Source: Actinoplanes sp. DH11 (GTDB lineage: Bacteria; Actinomycetota; Actinomycetes; Mycobacteriales; Micromonosporaceae). From it: DNA of 64,000 bases. Below are positions 1 to 7,931 of the stretch, one piece after another. How positions within the stretch are numbered: the stretch's first letter is position 1; each line of letters begins with the position of its first letter. Location of the stretch: positions 434,001 through 498,000 of the forward strand of contig NZ_JAHWGU010000001.1 in assembly GCF_020873875.1 (NCBI RefSeq), given 5' to 3'. The notes under the pieces are model-generated. The model worked only from the letters and a program-made list of their open reading frames with translations, did no database searches and was not told where the DNA came from. Both the position numbers and the translations under genes were made by a program.

Positions 1-306
1 GTTGACGCCGACCGTGACGTCGACCGCGAGCTCGCCGTTGCCGTGCCGGCTCAGCGCCCGCACAGTCCAGGAACCGGGCGCGGCGAAGAAGCGGAAGACG
101 CCCTCGGGCGACGAGACGACCTCGGCGGTGAACTCGCCGGACGCGTCGAGCAGCCGGACGTACGCACCGCCGACGGCCTCACCGTCGGCGTTCGTCACGA
201 TGCCGGTGATCACGGTTTCCCGGGTCAGGTCCACGCTGCTGGGGAGGGGCGCGGACTGATCGGGGGCGGCGCAGCCGGCCGTGACGTTGGTGGCGGGAGA
301 AGTCAT
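1..306 (-). CDS. DUF1416 protein (SseC-like), 3' end outside window
   Basis: Small actinobacterial DUF1416 protein, the usual partner gene of thiosulfate sulfurtransferase (sseC in mycobacteria); its biochemical role is not established. About 102 residues are present. The N-terminal half contains Cys in TAGCAAP, followed by a carboxypeptidase-regulatory-like beta domain (TVITGIV, GAYVRLLDASGEF, GVFRFFAAPGSWTVRAL). The ATG lies only 2 nt after the sulfurtransferase stop, so the two are co-transcribed and probably translationally coupled. The C-terminus is cut by the window edge. Confidence 0.88.
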   Translation of the reverse strand, partial: MTSPATNVTAGCAAPDQSAPLPSSVDLTRETVITGIVTNADGEAVGGAYVRLLDASGEFTAEVVSSPEGVFRFFAAPGSWTVRALSRHGNGELAVDVTVGVN

Positions 307-308
307 GG

Positions 309-1157
309 TCACGCCTTTCCGGGTTCGTCGCCGAGGGCGATCGGGACACCGATGAGCGAGCCGTACTCGGTCCACGAACCGTCGTAGTTCTTCACGTTCT
401 CGTGGCCGAGCAGCTCCTTGAGCACGAACCAGCTGTGCGAGGAGCGCTCGCCGATGCGGCAGTACGCGATGGTGTCCTTGCTGCCGTCGAGGCCGGCCTC
501 GCCGTAGATCTTGGCGAGCTCCTCGTCGGACTTGAAGGTGCCGTCCTCGTTGGCGGCCTTGCTCCACGGCACGCTGATCGCGGTCGGGATGTGACCGGCC
601 CGCTGCGACTGCTCCTGCGGCAGGTGCGCCGGTGCGAGCAGGCGACCGGCGAACTCGTCGGGGCTGCGCACGTCGACCAGGTTCTTCACGCCGATCGCGG
701 CGACGACCTCGTCGCGGAAGGCACGGATCTCGAGGTCCGGCTCCTTCGCGTTGTAGACGGTCTTGGTGCGGCTCGGCACGTCCTTGGTGTACGGACGGGC
801 GTCCAGCTCCCACTTCTTGCGGCCGCCGTCGAGCAGCTTCACGTCGCCGTGGCCGTACAGCTTGAAGTACCAGTACGCGTACGCCGCGAACCAGTTGTTG
901 TTGCCGCCGTAGAGGATCACCGTGTCGTCGTTGGAGATGCCGCGCTCGGAGAGCAGGGCGGAGAACTGCTCCTTGTTGACGAAGTCCCGGCGGATCGGGT
1001 CCTGGAGGTCCTTCTTCCAGTCGATCTTGATGGCGCCCGGAATGTGGCCGCCGTCGTAAGCGGTGGTGTCCTCGTCGACCTCGACGAAGACGATGCCCGG
1101 CGTTTCCAGGTTCTTCTCGGCCCAGTCGGCCGAAACGAGTGCGGTGTCGCGACTCAT
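309..1157 (-). CDS. Thiosulfate sulfurtransferase (two-domain rhodanese)
   Basis: 282-residue tandem rhodanese, the usual length of CysA2/SseA-type enzymes that move sulfane sulfur from thiosulfate to a thiol acceptor. The N-terminal inactive domain includes the GHIPGAIKIDW stretch. The C-terminal domain carries the active-site loop CRIGERSSHSWF with the persulfide cysteine. I chose the ATG at 1157 because GGGAG lies just upstream and the protein then begins MSRDTALV; an in-frame extension to 1235 has no such support. It forms an operon with the DUF1416 gene and lies downstream of a cysteine-rich leader ORF at 1334-1411, which suggests control by cysteine supply. Confidence 0.95.
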   Translation of the reverse strand: MSRDTALVSADWAEKNLETPGIVFVEVDEDTTAYDGGHIPGAIKIDWKKDLQDPIRRDFVNKEQFSALLSERGISNDDTVILYGGNNNWFAAYAYWYFKLYGHGDVKLLDGGRKKWELDARPYTKDVPSRTKTVYNAKEPDLEIRAFRDEVVAAIGVKNLVDVRSPDEFAGRLLAPAHLPQEQSQRAGHIPTAISVPWSKAANEDGTFKSDEELAKIYGEAGLDGSKDTIAYCRIGERSSHSWFVLKELLGHENVKNYDGSWTEYGSLIGVPIALGDEPGKA

Positions 1158-1333
1158 CGGGTCACTCCCTTGATGGTGGGTGATGGGTGAGTCAGCGCAC
1201 GGAGACGTTTCTGTCGCACTCCGCGCGGGACCCATGGTTAGGTCGGATCACGGGCTGCTGTGCGACGGCGCCACTGCCGGGCAATCAGATATGCCGGCCT
1301 AGAAAGAGGAGGTGCTCAGCACCGGTGGCCCCG

Positions 1334-1411
1334 TCAGATGACAGGGCGACACAGGCACGCGGCCACGCGGCACAGGTCGACCGCGCGCCTTTTCGTGAGC
1401 AACAGGCTCAT
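1334..1411 (-). CDS. Leaderless cysteine-rich leader peptide of the sulfurtransferase operon
   Basis: A 25-residue ORF starts MSLLLTKRR and contains DLCRVAACLCR, with Cys at 14, 19 and 21, then ends at TGA. It lies 176 nt upstream of the sulfurtransferase gene on the same strand. A TAGGGT box ends 7 nt before the ATG, so the transcript should begin at the start codon. Cys-rich leaderless short ORFs ahead of sulfur genes are known in actinobacteria as cysteine-responsive attenuators; that role here is inferred. Between the leader stop and the sulfurtransferase, 1276-1298 can fold into a small GCCGGCA/TGCCCGGC hairpin, with no U-tract. The rest of 1158-1333 shows nothing else. Confidence 0.75.
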   Translation of the reverse strand: MSLLLTKRRAVDLCRVAACLCRPVI

Positions 1412-1418
1412 GCGACCG

Positions 1419-1424
1419 ACCCTA
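1419..1424 (-). promoter_or_regulatory. -10 element TAGGGT for the leaderless leader-peptide transcript
   Basis: TAGGGT on the minus strand, 7 nt before the ATG at 1411. This is the spacing expected for a leaderless transcript in actinobacteria. No convincing -35 box was seen. Confidence 0.5.
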
Positions 1425-1476
1425 CCAGCGGGCCCGCAGCGTGGAACAGCACCGACCACCATCCGGGATCGGACGA

Positions 1477-2271
1477 TCACAGTCCGGCCGCGGACAGGTT
1501 CACGTTGTCCGCGCCGGCGGTCACCCGCAGGCCCTCCGGGAGCACCTGCACCTCCCGCACGACCAGGTTCAACGGCAGCGCGGGGATCTTCACATCGTAG
1601 GCCAGCGCATCGATCATGGACTGCAGGAACGGGAAAGCCGGCAGGTCCTTCGACGTCACCTCGGAGAAACGCACCCGGAGCGAGCCGTTGTCGACGGTCA
1701 GGTTCGTGTTGCCGGTGACCTCCAGCGGCTGCTGCCCGGGAATCGGGAGCTGCACCGTGGCGATCAGCTTGCCGTCCTGCTCGGACAGCTTCACATTGTC
1801 CTGGGCGACGAGCGCGGTCAGTTCCTCGTACCCGATCGTGCCCGCACCCGTCACCGTGCCCGCGACGACGTCGCCCTGCCCGGTGCGCAGCGTGTTCAGC
1901 GGAGCCCGCACGTCGCGCGCCCGGATGTCGAGCAGCGACATGTTCACCGTGCCGCTGCGGCCGTCCGGCGCCGCGAAGTCCGGCAGCTCGATCCGGATCT
2001 CGTCGTAGTCACCGCTCGCGACCTGGGTGAGGAAGGGGACACCGGCGATGGTGACCTCGGGCGGGCCGCTCGTGGCGTTCTGTGCCCGCACCTCGTCGTC
2101 GATGCGGCCGGCCAGCACCCGTTCCGCGTAGGCCGCACCCGCCCGGTCCAGCACCACCACGCCGGCGACCAGGAGCACCAGCAACACGACGACGGTAGTG
2201 AGCAGCCTCCGCCTCCTGCGCCCTGCGGCCACGATGCCTCCCGGTTCGCCCGATGTCTGGGAAACGTACAT
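1477..2271 (-). CDS. LmeA-like phospholipid-binding protein (DUF2993)
   Basis: 264 residues: short cytoplasmic N-terminus, basic RRRRR, one membrane/signal segment at about residues 23-42 (LLTTVVVLLVLLVAGVVVL), then an extracytoplasmic DUF2993 domain with VTIAGVPFLTQVASGDYDEI. Family members bind phospholipid in the cell envelope; mycobacterial LmeA (Rv0817c) is needed for lipomannan elongation. The position next to sulfurtransferase and glnR matches that mycobacterial neighbourhood. The ATG at 2271 is preferred because the frame upstream is low-complexity and overlaps the end of the neighbouring gene. Exact lipid function here is inferred. Confidence 0.82.
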   Translation of the reverse strand: MYVSQTSGEPGGIVAAGRRRRRLLTTVVVLLVLLVAGVVVLDRAGAAYAERVLAGRIDDEVRAQNATSGPPEVTIAGVPFLTQVASGDYDEIRIELPDFAAPDGRSGTVNMSLLDIRARDVRAPLNTLRTGQGDVVAGTVTGAGTIGYEELTALVAQDNVKLSEQDGKLIATVQLPIPGQQPLEVTGNTNLTVDNGSLRVRFSEVTSKDLPAFPFLQSMIDALAYDVKIPALPLNLVVREVQVLPEGLRVTAGADNVNLSAAGL

Positions 2272-2327
2272 GCCCCCGTCGGGGGTCCGGCGAAACGGCT
2301 GCTTCTCCTGCAGGCGGAACGGCTGCC

Positions 2328-3314
2328 TCAGGAGAGATAGAGATGAACCAGGGCGTACGCCGCCGCCGCCGTCAGCGAGAAACCGCCGAGCGGGCCGTGC
2401 ATGTGCCGGGCCAGCCACAGCGTGGGCGCGTCGCCGGCCAGGCGCCGCCCCGCCTCACCGAAATTCACCGCCAGGTCGATCAGGATCGCCGCCACCGCCG
2501 CCACCAGGCCGAGCACCGCACCCTTCGCCGGGGTGAACGGGAAAACCAGGTAACTGCCGAGCATGGCGGCCGCGAGAGTGCCGACCATGGCGCCCAGCAC
2601 GATGCCCGCCGCGCCACGCGGCACCTGCGCCGCGATCCGCGGCTTCGGGAACACGGCGTCGGTGAGCCGGGCGACGGCAAGCGCCAGACCGGCGCCGACA
2701 CAACACACCAGAATGGCCTGCGAGCCGATCGGCTGCCGGGTCAGGACGATCAGGACCGCGTACGCCACCACGCCGAACACGATCAACGCGGTCGTCCGGT
2801 AGGTGTCACTGATCCGCTGCCGGTCCTCGGCCCGCACCGCCTGGCCGACCAGGGCCGCCACCGTGCCCGCCGCACCCGTCCAGAACAGCGGCATCAGCGC
2901 CGCCGTGTCACCGCTCACCGCCAGGTAGTCGGCGACGAGCGCGGTCACCGCCACGACCGCCGCGGTGGGCACGACCGCGGGCGGCTGCAACGCCATGGTC
3001 CAGGACAGCACGCAGAGCAACTGCACACCGAAGAGCACGACGGCGTACGACGTACGCGCGCCCGGACCGACAGTCAGCGAACCCAGCACCAGGGCCACGG
3101 CGAGCAGCCCGGCGAAACCCGCGATCGCGATCGACAGCTTCGGCCGGACCGGGATGACCTCGATCTCCTCGAACTCGTCGTCGTCCGGGTCGTCGGGTTT
3201 ACCGTCCGCCTCCTCGTCGGGGACAGCGCCGAAGAGCCCGGGCTTCGCCCGGCCCGGGTTCATCCGTGCGACCTGCTGGGAGGCTTCGGCGTCCCAGGGA
3301 TCGTCCTGCGGCAT
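2328..3314 (-). CDS. Conserved polytopic membrane protein
   Basis: 328 residues from the ATG at 3314; an in-frame GTG at 3326 would add four. The first ~60 residues are hydrophilic and acidic (EEADGKPDDPDDDEFEEIEVI). About nine hydrophobic segments follow, ending in a short tail HLYLS. The late segment AVLGLVAAVAAILIDLAVNFGE loosely recalls the C-terminal region of CDP-diglyceride synthases, but no signature was found, so no enzyme function is assigned. It lies 56 bp upstream of the LmeA-like gene on the same strand, so co-transcription and an envelope role are plausible. Confidence 0.8.
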   Translation of the reverse strand: MPQDDPWDAEASQQVARMNPGRAKPGLFGAVPDEEADGKPDDPDDDEFEEIEVIPVRPKLSIAIAGFAGLLAVALVLGSLTVGPGARTSYAVVLFGVQLLCVLSWTMALQPPAVVPTAAVVAVTALVADYLAVSGDTAALMPLFWTGAAGTVAALVGQAVRAEDRQRISDTYRTTALIVFGVVAYAVLIVLTRQPIGSQAILVCCVGAGLALAVARLTDAVFPKPRIAAQVPRGAAGIVLGAMVGTLAAAMLGSYLVFPFTPAKGAVLGLVAAVAAILIDLAVNFGEAGRRLAGDAPTLWLARHMHGPLGGFSLTAAAAYALVHLYLS

Positions 3315-3668
3315 GGAGGGGAACACGACTGCGATCGTGCCAGACCCGTGACCCAGGTCCCAATCAGTGCCGCTTCACCCGCCGCATCCCGCCTCGCATC
3401 GCCCCGTTGCGTCACCGGCGTGCGTCAGGCATGTGACGGCCCGGAGTCCGGTAAAAGGTCGGTTAACGAATCGGCCTTTCAGTCACCTTCTCCGCGTTCT
3501 CTACGTCACTTGCCGGTTCGACCAGGGCGTCCGGAGTGATGCATCGGTTAAGGTAAGCGCAACCCACCCGTCGGTGACGCCGGGCCCAGTTCCTCCGGTG
3601 GCACAGCCTTGAGCTGCGCAAACCGGGTCACCCGAGCGGCCTTTGGTGCCGCGAGGACGGAGGTGAGT
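3315..3668. promoter_or_regulatory. Divergent intergenic region upstream of glnR
   Basis: This 354-bp gap separates the minus-strand membrane protein from glnR and must hold both promoters. A Shine-Dalgarno GGAGG at 3659-3663 sets the glnR start at 3669. I found no clear operator, hairpin or further gene in it. Confidence 0.45.
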
Positions 3669-4385
3669 GTGGAGATCCTTCTGCTGGTGACGGCACGTGC
3701 CGGTGAGCCATCCGCCGTGCTGCCCGCCCTGGACCTTCTACCCCACTCTGTACGAACCGCTCCGCGCGACGTCCGCACCCTGGTGTCCGGGCCCAGCCCC
3801 GACGCCGTGCTGGTCGACGCCCGCTCCGAGCTTTCCGAGGCACGTGCGACCTGCCGCATGCTGCACGCCACCGGCATCGGTGTCCCGCTTCTCGCGGTCG
3901 TCACCGAGGCCGGCCTGATCGCGCTCAACGCCGACTGGGGTGTCGACGACGTCATCCTGGCCAGCGCGGGCCCGGCCGAGGTGGAGGCCCGTCTGCGGCT
4001 CTGCGTCGGCCGCCTCAACAACGCGACGGCCGGTGCCGGCGGTTCCATCCGCGCCGGTGAGCTCAACATCGACCCCGACACGTACGCGGCGAAGCTCAAA
4101 GGCCGCCCCCTCGACCTCACGTACAAGGAGTTCGAGCTCCTCAAGTTCCTCGCACAGCACCCGGGCCGGGTCTTCACCCGCGACCAGCTGCTGCGTGAGG
4201 TCTGGGGTTACGACTACTTCGGCGGCACCCGGACCGTCGACGTGCACGTGCGGCGCCTGCGCGCCAAGCTCGGCTCGGAGTACGAGTCGATGATCGGCAC
4301 CGTCCGCCAGGTGGGCTACAAGTTCGTGGTCCCCCCGTCCGGCCGCCAGCTTCCCGACCACGACCCGGTCTCGATCCCGGTCTGA
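3669..4385 (+). CDS. glnR: GlnR, nitrogen-responsive orphan OmpR-type regulator
   Basis: 238 residues. The N-terminal receiver-like domain lacks a normal phospho-acceptor pocket, as in all GlnR proteins ([41 protein letters not shown]). The C-terminal winged helix has [21 protein letters not shown] and [19 protein letters not shown], nearly identical to Streptomyces GlnR. The family activates or represses nitrogen assimilation genes by binding GTnAC-n6-GAAAC type sites. The GTG at 3669 follows GGAGG with 5-nt spacing; GTG 3663 overlaps that SD. Its stop codon lies inside a 21-bp tandem repeat shared with the mshD leader. Confidence 0.93.
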   Translation: MEILLLVTARAGEPSAVLPALDLLPHSVRTAPRDVRTLVSGPSPDAVLVDARSELSEARATCRMLHATGIGVPLLAVVTEAGLIALNADWGVDDVILASAGPAEVEARLRLCVGRLNNATAGAGGSIRAGELNIDPDTYAAKLKGRPLDLTYKEFELLKFLAQHPGRVFTRDQLLREVWGYDYFGGTRTVDVHVRRLRAKLGSEYESMIGTVRQVGYKFVVPPSGRQLPDHDPVSIPV

Positions 4386-4429
4386 CCGGTCTCGATCCCC
4401 GCCCGACTGGTCTCGATCCCCGCCCGACT
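4367..4429 (+). repeat. 21-bp tandem repeat (3 copies) across the glnR-mshD junction
   Basis: Units begin GGTCTCGATCCC at 4367, 4388 and 4409. The second and third are identical; the first differs near its end. The first unit encodes the last residues of GlnR and its stop codon. The third ends 15 bp before the mshD start. Confidence 0.85.
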
Positions 4430-4444
4430 TACGAGGTGACTACG

Positions 4445-5515
4445 GTGCAGCCGGTCCGTGCTGCGGACCGGCTGTCCGCGTCCGAGATCAACGACGTCCT
4501 CGCCCTGGCCGCCGCGGCGGCCGAGGCGGACGGCGTCCACCCGCTCTCCGAGGACGTCGTCCTCCGGGTCCGCGGCGACGCGCCCCACCCCGGCGTGCAC
4601 CTGCTCTCCTACGCGTCACCCGAACGTCTGGCCGGGTACGCGTACGTCTCCGAAGGCTCCGGCGAACTCGTCGTCCACCCCCAGTTCCGGCGCCGCCGCC
4701 ACGGCACCGCCCTGCTCGCCGCCGCAGGCACCGGCCCCCTCAGCTTCTGGGCGCACGGCGACGACCCCGGCGCCGCCGTCTTCGCCGACCGCAACGGCTT
4801 CACCCGCGCCCGAGTCCTCTGGCAGATGCGCCGCTCCCTGCTCGAGCCCCTGCCCGAGATCCCGTTCCCGCCCGGCGTGACAGTGCGCCCCTTCCAGCCC
4901 GGCACCGACGAACAGGCCTGGCTCGACATCAACGCGCGCGCTTTCGCCCACCACCCGGAACAGGGCCGCTGGACCCACACCGACCTGCTGGCCCGCGAGG
5001 CCGAACCCTGGTTCGACCCGGCCGGCTTCCTGCTGGCAGTCCCCGACCCGGATCAGCCCTCCGCCCCGGGCCCGGCCTCCGGTTCGGGTTCCGCTTCGGG
5101 CCTGGCTTCGGGTTCGGGTTCCGCTCCGGGCCCGGCCTCGGGTTCGGGTTCCGCTTCGGGCCCGGCTTCGGGTTCGGGTTCCGCTTCGGGCCCGGCCTCC
5201 GGCTCGGGTTCCGCTTCGGGTTCTGGCGCGGCCTCGGGCTCCGGCAAACTCGCAGGTTTCCACTGGACGAAGATCCACCCCGCTGAGGGCACCGACCCGG
5301 CGATCGGCGAGATCTACGTACTCGGCATCGACCCCACCGGCCACCGCCGCGGCCTGGGCGCAGCCCTGAGCGTCGCGGGTCTGACCTACTTGGCGGGCCG
5401 AGGCCTGACGATCGCCAACCTCTACGTGGACGAATCCAACGAGGCAGCCGTGAAGCTCTACCGGCGCCTGGGCTTCCAGATCCACAAAACCGACATCAGC
5501 TACCAGCGCCCGTAA
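4445..5515 (+). CDS. mshD: MshD, mycothiol synthase (tandem GNAT acetyltransferase)
   Basis: Acetylates Cys-GlcN-Ins with acetyl-CoA in the last step of mycothiol synthesis. Two GNAT domains are visible. The N-terminal one contains [19 protein letters not shown]. The C-terminal one contains the acetyl-CoA loop [15 protein letters not shown] and ends [20 protein letters not shown]. The 356-residue length exceeds the usual ~300 because a Gly/Ser/Ala-rich insertion built from 30-bp repeats sits inside the second domain, before its substrate-side strand [14 protein letters not shown] 4445 is 8 nt after GAGG; GTG 4436 is an alternative start. glnR-mshD adjacency is conserved in actinobacteria. Confidence 0.92.
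   Translation: MQPVRAADRLSASEINDVLALAAAAAEADGVHPLSEDVVLRVRGDAPHPGVHLLSYASPERLAGYAYVSEGSGELVVHPQFRRRRHGTALLAAAGTGPLSFWAHGDDPGAAVFADRNGFTRARVLWQMRRSLLEPLPEIPFPPGVTVRPFQPGTDEQAWLDINARAFAHHPEQGRWTHTDLLAREAEPWFDPAGFLLAVPDPDQPSAPGPASGSGSASGLASGSGSAPGPASGSGSASGPASGSGSASGPASGSGSASGSGAASGSGKLAGFHWTKIHPAEGTDPAIGEIYVLGIDPTGHRRGLGAALSVAGLTYLAGRGLTIANLYVDESNEAAVKLYRRLGFQIHKTDISYQRP
5069..5245 (+). repeat. 30-bp in-frame tandem repeat inside mshD
   Basis: Five units of 30 bp begin at 5069, 5099, 5129, 5159 and 5189, each coding for [10 protein letters not shown] or a one- to two-residue variant. A degenerate sixth (GSGAASGSG) follows. The unit length keeps the reading frame. Confidence 0.92.
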
Positions 5516-5682
5516 CCGAGCTCTCCCACACCCCCTTCGTACCGCGCCGGCCTCTCGACCGGAACGATCATCGAACCACCCCAGCGACCCGGTCCACCGC
5601 AATCTCAGCGGATGCTGCCCACGCTCGCCCACTCAGCTGCCGCCGACCCCATCAGCCGGCCGGTTAGTGGCGATCAGCGCCA

Positions 5683-5965
5683 GCTGTCACTGGTGGTTGT
5701 CGGGGAGCGGTGTGGGCAGCCATGGGTGACAGCCGGTTCGGGTCTTGCTGGCTGGCTGTCGCTGGTGGTTGTTGGGGAGCGGTGTGGGCAGCCATGGGTG
5801 ACAGCTGGTCTGGGTCTTGCTGGCTGGCTGTCGCTGGTGGTTGTTGGGGAGCGGTGTGGGCAGCCATGGGTGACAGCCGGTTCGGGTCTTGCTGGCCGGC
5901 TGTCGCTGGTGGCTGTCGGGGAGCGGTTTCAGCAGCCACCAGTGACAGCCCGGCCGGCTGGCTCC
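5683..5965. repeat. 72-bp tandem repeat array with internal dyad, mshD-pstS gap
   Basis: Three close copies start with GCTGTC at 5683, 5755 and 5827; a fourth, diverged copy runs from 5899. Each begins GCTGTCRCTGG and carries GGGTGACAGC about 40 nt later, so each unit can fold on itself. The copies adjoin without unique spacers. The period is a multiple of three and the plus strand is open over the array, but composition and lack of a start signal argue against a gene. Confidence 0.85.
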
Positions 5966-6610
5966 TGCTTGCGATCCTGACAAAGAGGGCCCCGGCCACT
6001 GCGAGCGCAAGCCGCGCCCGGCACCGGCCGATGGCGTTTGCGCGGGCGAAGCAACCCGAGGCAGTCCGCGCCCAAGGGGTGTTGGCTGAAGATCGCCAGA
6101 GGGAAAAGCGCCGGCACGAGGAAGCTTCGACACGGATGAACCTGGGGCGCCGGAGGCCGGCCCCGCACCGCGCTGGAGGCCCGCACCGCGCTGGAGGCTG
6201 GAGGCCCGCACTGCGCTGAAGGCCCGCACCGCACCGACGGCCCGAACCGCGCCGGAGGGCCCGCACCACCTCGGAAGCCCGCACCGAAGCGCAGCTCCGA
6301 AGCACCGCACCCAAACCCGCACCCCCCGCCACGCCTGCGCGGGTTCCTCCCATCCGGCATGGCGCAACAGACCCGCGGGGCAGCCGCACAAAACACGGTC
6401 ATCCACCGCGACGACCCCCGCCCCCGGCAACCGGCCGCCAGCTGATCGGAAACCGGCCCGCTGTGGCCTCGGTAACAAGCACACTGTGAGTCAGCTGGAA
6501 GATCCACCAGGTAACAACGGCGCAGGAATGATAACGGCGAGGACAACGGTATATCTCGCGGAGGTCACGACCGTCCGTATTTTTCCGACATTCCGGATGG
6601 CAAGGGCGCG
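5966..6610. other. Long non-coding stretch upstream of pstS
   Basis: Between mshD and pstS (1.28 kb) there is no convincing gene. Apart from the 72-bp array, 6159-6290 holds a degenerate series of GGCCCGCACCGCGCTGGA-like units of 18-27 bp. Open frames on the minus strand here are Arg/Ala/Ser-rich and repeat-driven. Base composition falls near 6540-6620 where the pstS control region begins. Confidence 0.5.
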
Positions 6611-6632
6611 GTTCACTTAACGGACAACTGGC
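6611..6632 (+). promoter_or_regulatory. Distal PHO box (PhoP site) upstream of pstS
   Basis: GTTCACTTAAC (6611-6621) matches the 11-nt PhoP direct-repeat unit G[G/T]TCAYYYR[G/C]G of actinomycetes. The next 11 nt, GGACAACTGGC, is a weaker second unit in register. It lies 34 bp upstream of the main array. Confidence 0.5.
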
Positions 6633-6665
6633 GCTTCGGGGATGGCTACCTTCTGGGGTTTACCT

Positions 6666-6709
6666 GTTCACCCTCAGTTCATTTGTGACCGGCTAACCGG
6701 TCACTTCGC
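6666..6709 (+). promoter_or_regulatory. Main PHO box array controlling pstSCAB
   Basis: Four 11-nt registers: GTTCACCCTCA (6666), GTTCATTTGTG (6677), a degenerate unit (6688) and GGTCACTTCGC (6699). Three of four carry the GTTCA/GGTCA core expected for PhoP. The array ends 5 bp before a -10-like TAGCTT, as expected for activation under phosphate limitation. Confidence 0.75.
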
Positions 6710-6714
6710 GCTCT

Positions 6715-6720
6715 TAGCTT
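6715..6720 (+). promoter_or_regulatory. Putative -10 (TAGCTT) of the pst operon
   Basis: TAGCTT immediately downstream of the PHO array, where the PhoP sites would take the place of a -35 box. It predicts a 5' leader of about 70 nt before the pstS GTG. Confidence 0.45.
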
Positions 6721-6797
6721 TCCCAGTGTCAGCCGGGAGCGACCGGTTGATGTGTCAGCCGGTGAGTCTCCGGCTGCAGATACCCGAAGGGACAACC

Positions 6798-7892
6798 GTG
6801 AAGCTCCAGCGGTCCGGTTTCGTGGCCGGCATTGCTTTGACTGCGACGATCGCACTCACCGGGTGCGGCTCGGACAACGAGGCGCCGGCGGCGGAGGGTG
6901 GCGCGTCTGCCGCCCCCGGTAGCTGCGTCAGCGGCAGCCTGACGGCGCAGGGCTCCACCGCCCAGAAGAACGCCATGGACGAGTGGATCAAGGCGTACCA
7001 GACCCAGTGTGCCGACGGGAAGGTCGACTACCAGGGCACCGGTTCCGGTGCGGGTATCGAGGCCTTCATCGCCGGTACCGCCGACTTCGCCGGTTCCGAC
7101 TCGGCCCTCAAGGAGGACGAGCAGCCGCTCGCCGACGCCAAGTGCGTGGGTGGCAAGGCGCTCAACCTTCCGATGGTCATCGGCCCGGTCGCGGTCGTCT
7201 ACAACGTCGAGGGCGTCGACGGCCTGCAGCTGTCGCCCGCCACCCTGGCGAAGATCTTCGACGGCAAGATCACCAAGTGGAACGACGCGGCGATCGCCGC
7301 CGAGAACTCCGGTGCGAAGCTTCCGGACGCCACCATCGAGTCGGTGCACCGCTCGGACGAGTCCGGCACCACCGACAACTTCACCAAGTACCTGAGCAAG
7401 ACCGCCGAGGCTGACTGGCCGCACGGCAACGCCAAGGCGTGGAAGGCCAAGGGCGGCACCGGCGCGGCCAAGTCCGACGGTGTGGCGAGCAAGATCAAGA
7501 GCACCCCGAACACCATCTCGTACGTCGAGCTCTCGTTCGCCGAGAACAGCGACCTCCAGATGGCGAAGATCAAGAACGGCGCCGGCGAGTACGTCGAGCT
7601 GACCGGTGAGAGCGCCGGCAAGACCTTCGAGAACGCCACCGTCAAGGGCACCGACGGCGACCTGGCCCTCGAGCTCGACTACGCCACCACCACCCCGGGC
7701 GCGTACCCGATCGTGCTGGTGACCTACGAGATCGCCTGCAGCAAGGGCTCTCCGAAGGCCAAGGAGATCCAGTCCTTCCTGAAGTACACCTCGAGCACGG
7801 CCGGCCAGACGGCCCTCGCCGAGCTGGGTTACGCCCCGCTGCCCGAGACGCTGCGGACCAAGGTCGAGGCCTCGGTCGCCACGATCTCCTGA
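6798..7892 (+). CDS. pstS: PstS, phosphate-binding lipoprotein of the Pst ABC transporter
   Basis: 364 residues. The lipoprotein signal is short, with lipobox LTGC placing the lipidated Cys near residue 24. The phosphate-binding loops are intact: AQGSTAQKNAM, FAGSDSALKEDE and HRSDESGTTDNF. The protein captures inorganic phosphate outside the membrane and delivers it to PstCA. GTG 6798 follows GAAGG with 7-nt spacing and gives a normal lipoprotein N-terminus. First gene of pstSCAB, under the PHO boxes at 6611-6709. Confidence 0.97.
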   Translation: MKLQRSGFVAGIALTATIALTGCGSDNEAPAAEGGASAAPGSCVSGSLTAQGSTAQKNAMDEWIKAYQTQCADGKVDYQGTGSGAGIEAFIAGTADFAGSDSALKEDEQPLADAKCVGGKALNLPMVIGPVAVVYNVEGVDGLQLSPATLAKIFDGKITKWNDAAIAAENSGAKLPDATIESVHRSDESGTTDNFTKYLSKTAEADWPHGNAKAWKAKGGTGAAKSDGVASKIKSTPNTISYVELSFAENSDLQMAKIKNGAGEYVELTGESAGKTFENATVKGTDGDLALELDYATTTPGAYPIVLVTYEIACSKGSPKAKEIQSFLKYTSSTAGQTALAELGYAPLPETLRTKVEASVATIS

Positions 7893-7931
7893 CCCTTCGT
7901 CAATCCCTCCGAGACGACAGCGAGCGCGCAG

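Noticed and set aside
5683..5965. Possible CRISPR array at the 72-bp repeats
   Set aside because: Units adjoin directly with no unique spacers, and there are no cas genes.
5664..6546. Long open frames on the minus strand between mshD and pstS
   Set aside because: Composition is Arg/Ala/Ser-rich, parts simply translate the 72-bp repeats, no ribosome site is present and two overlapping frames are equally open.
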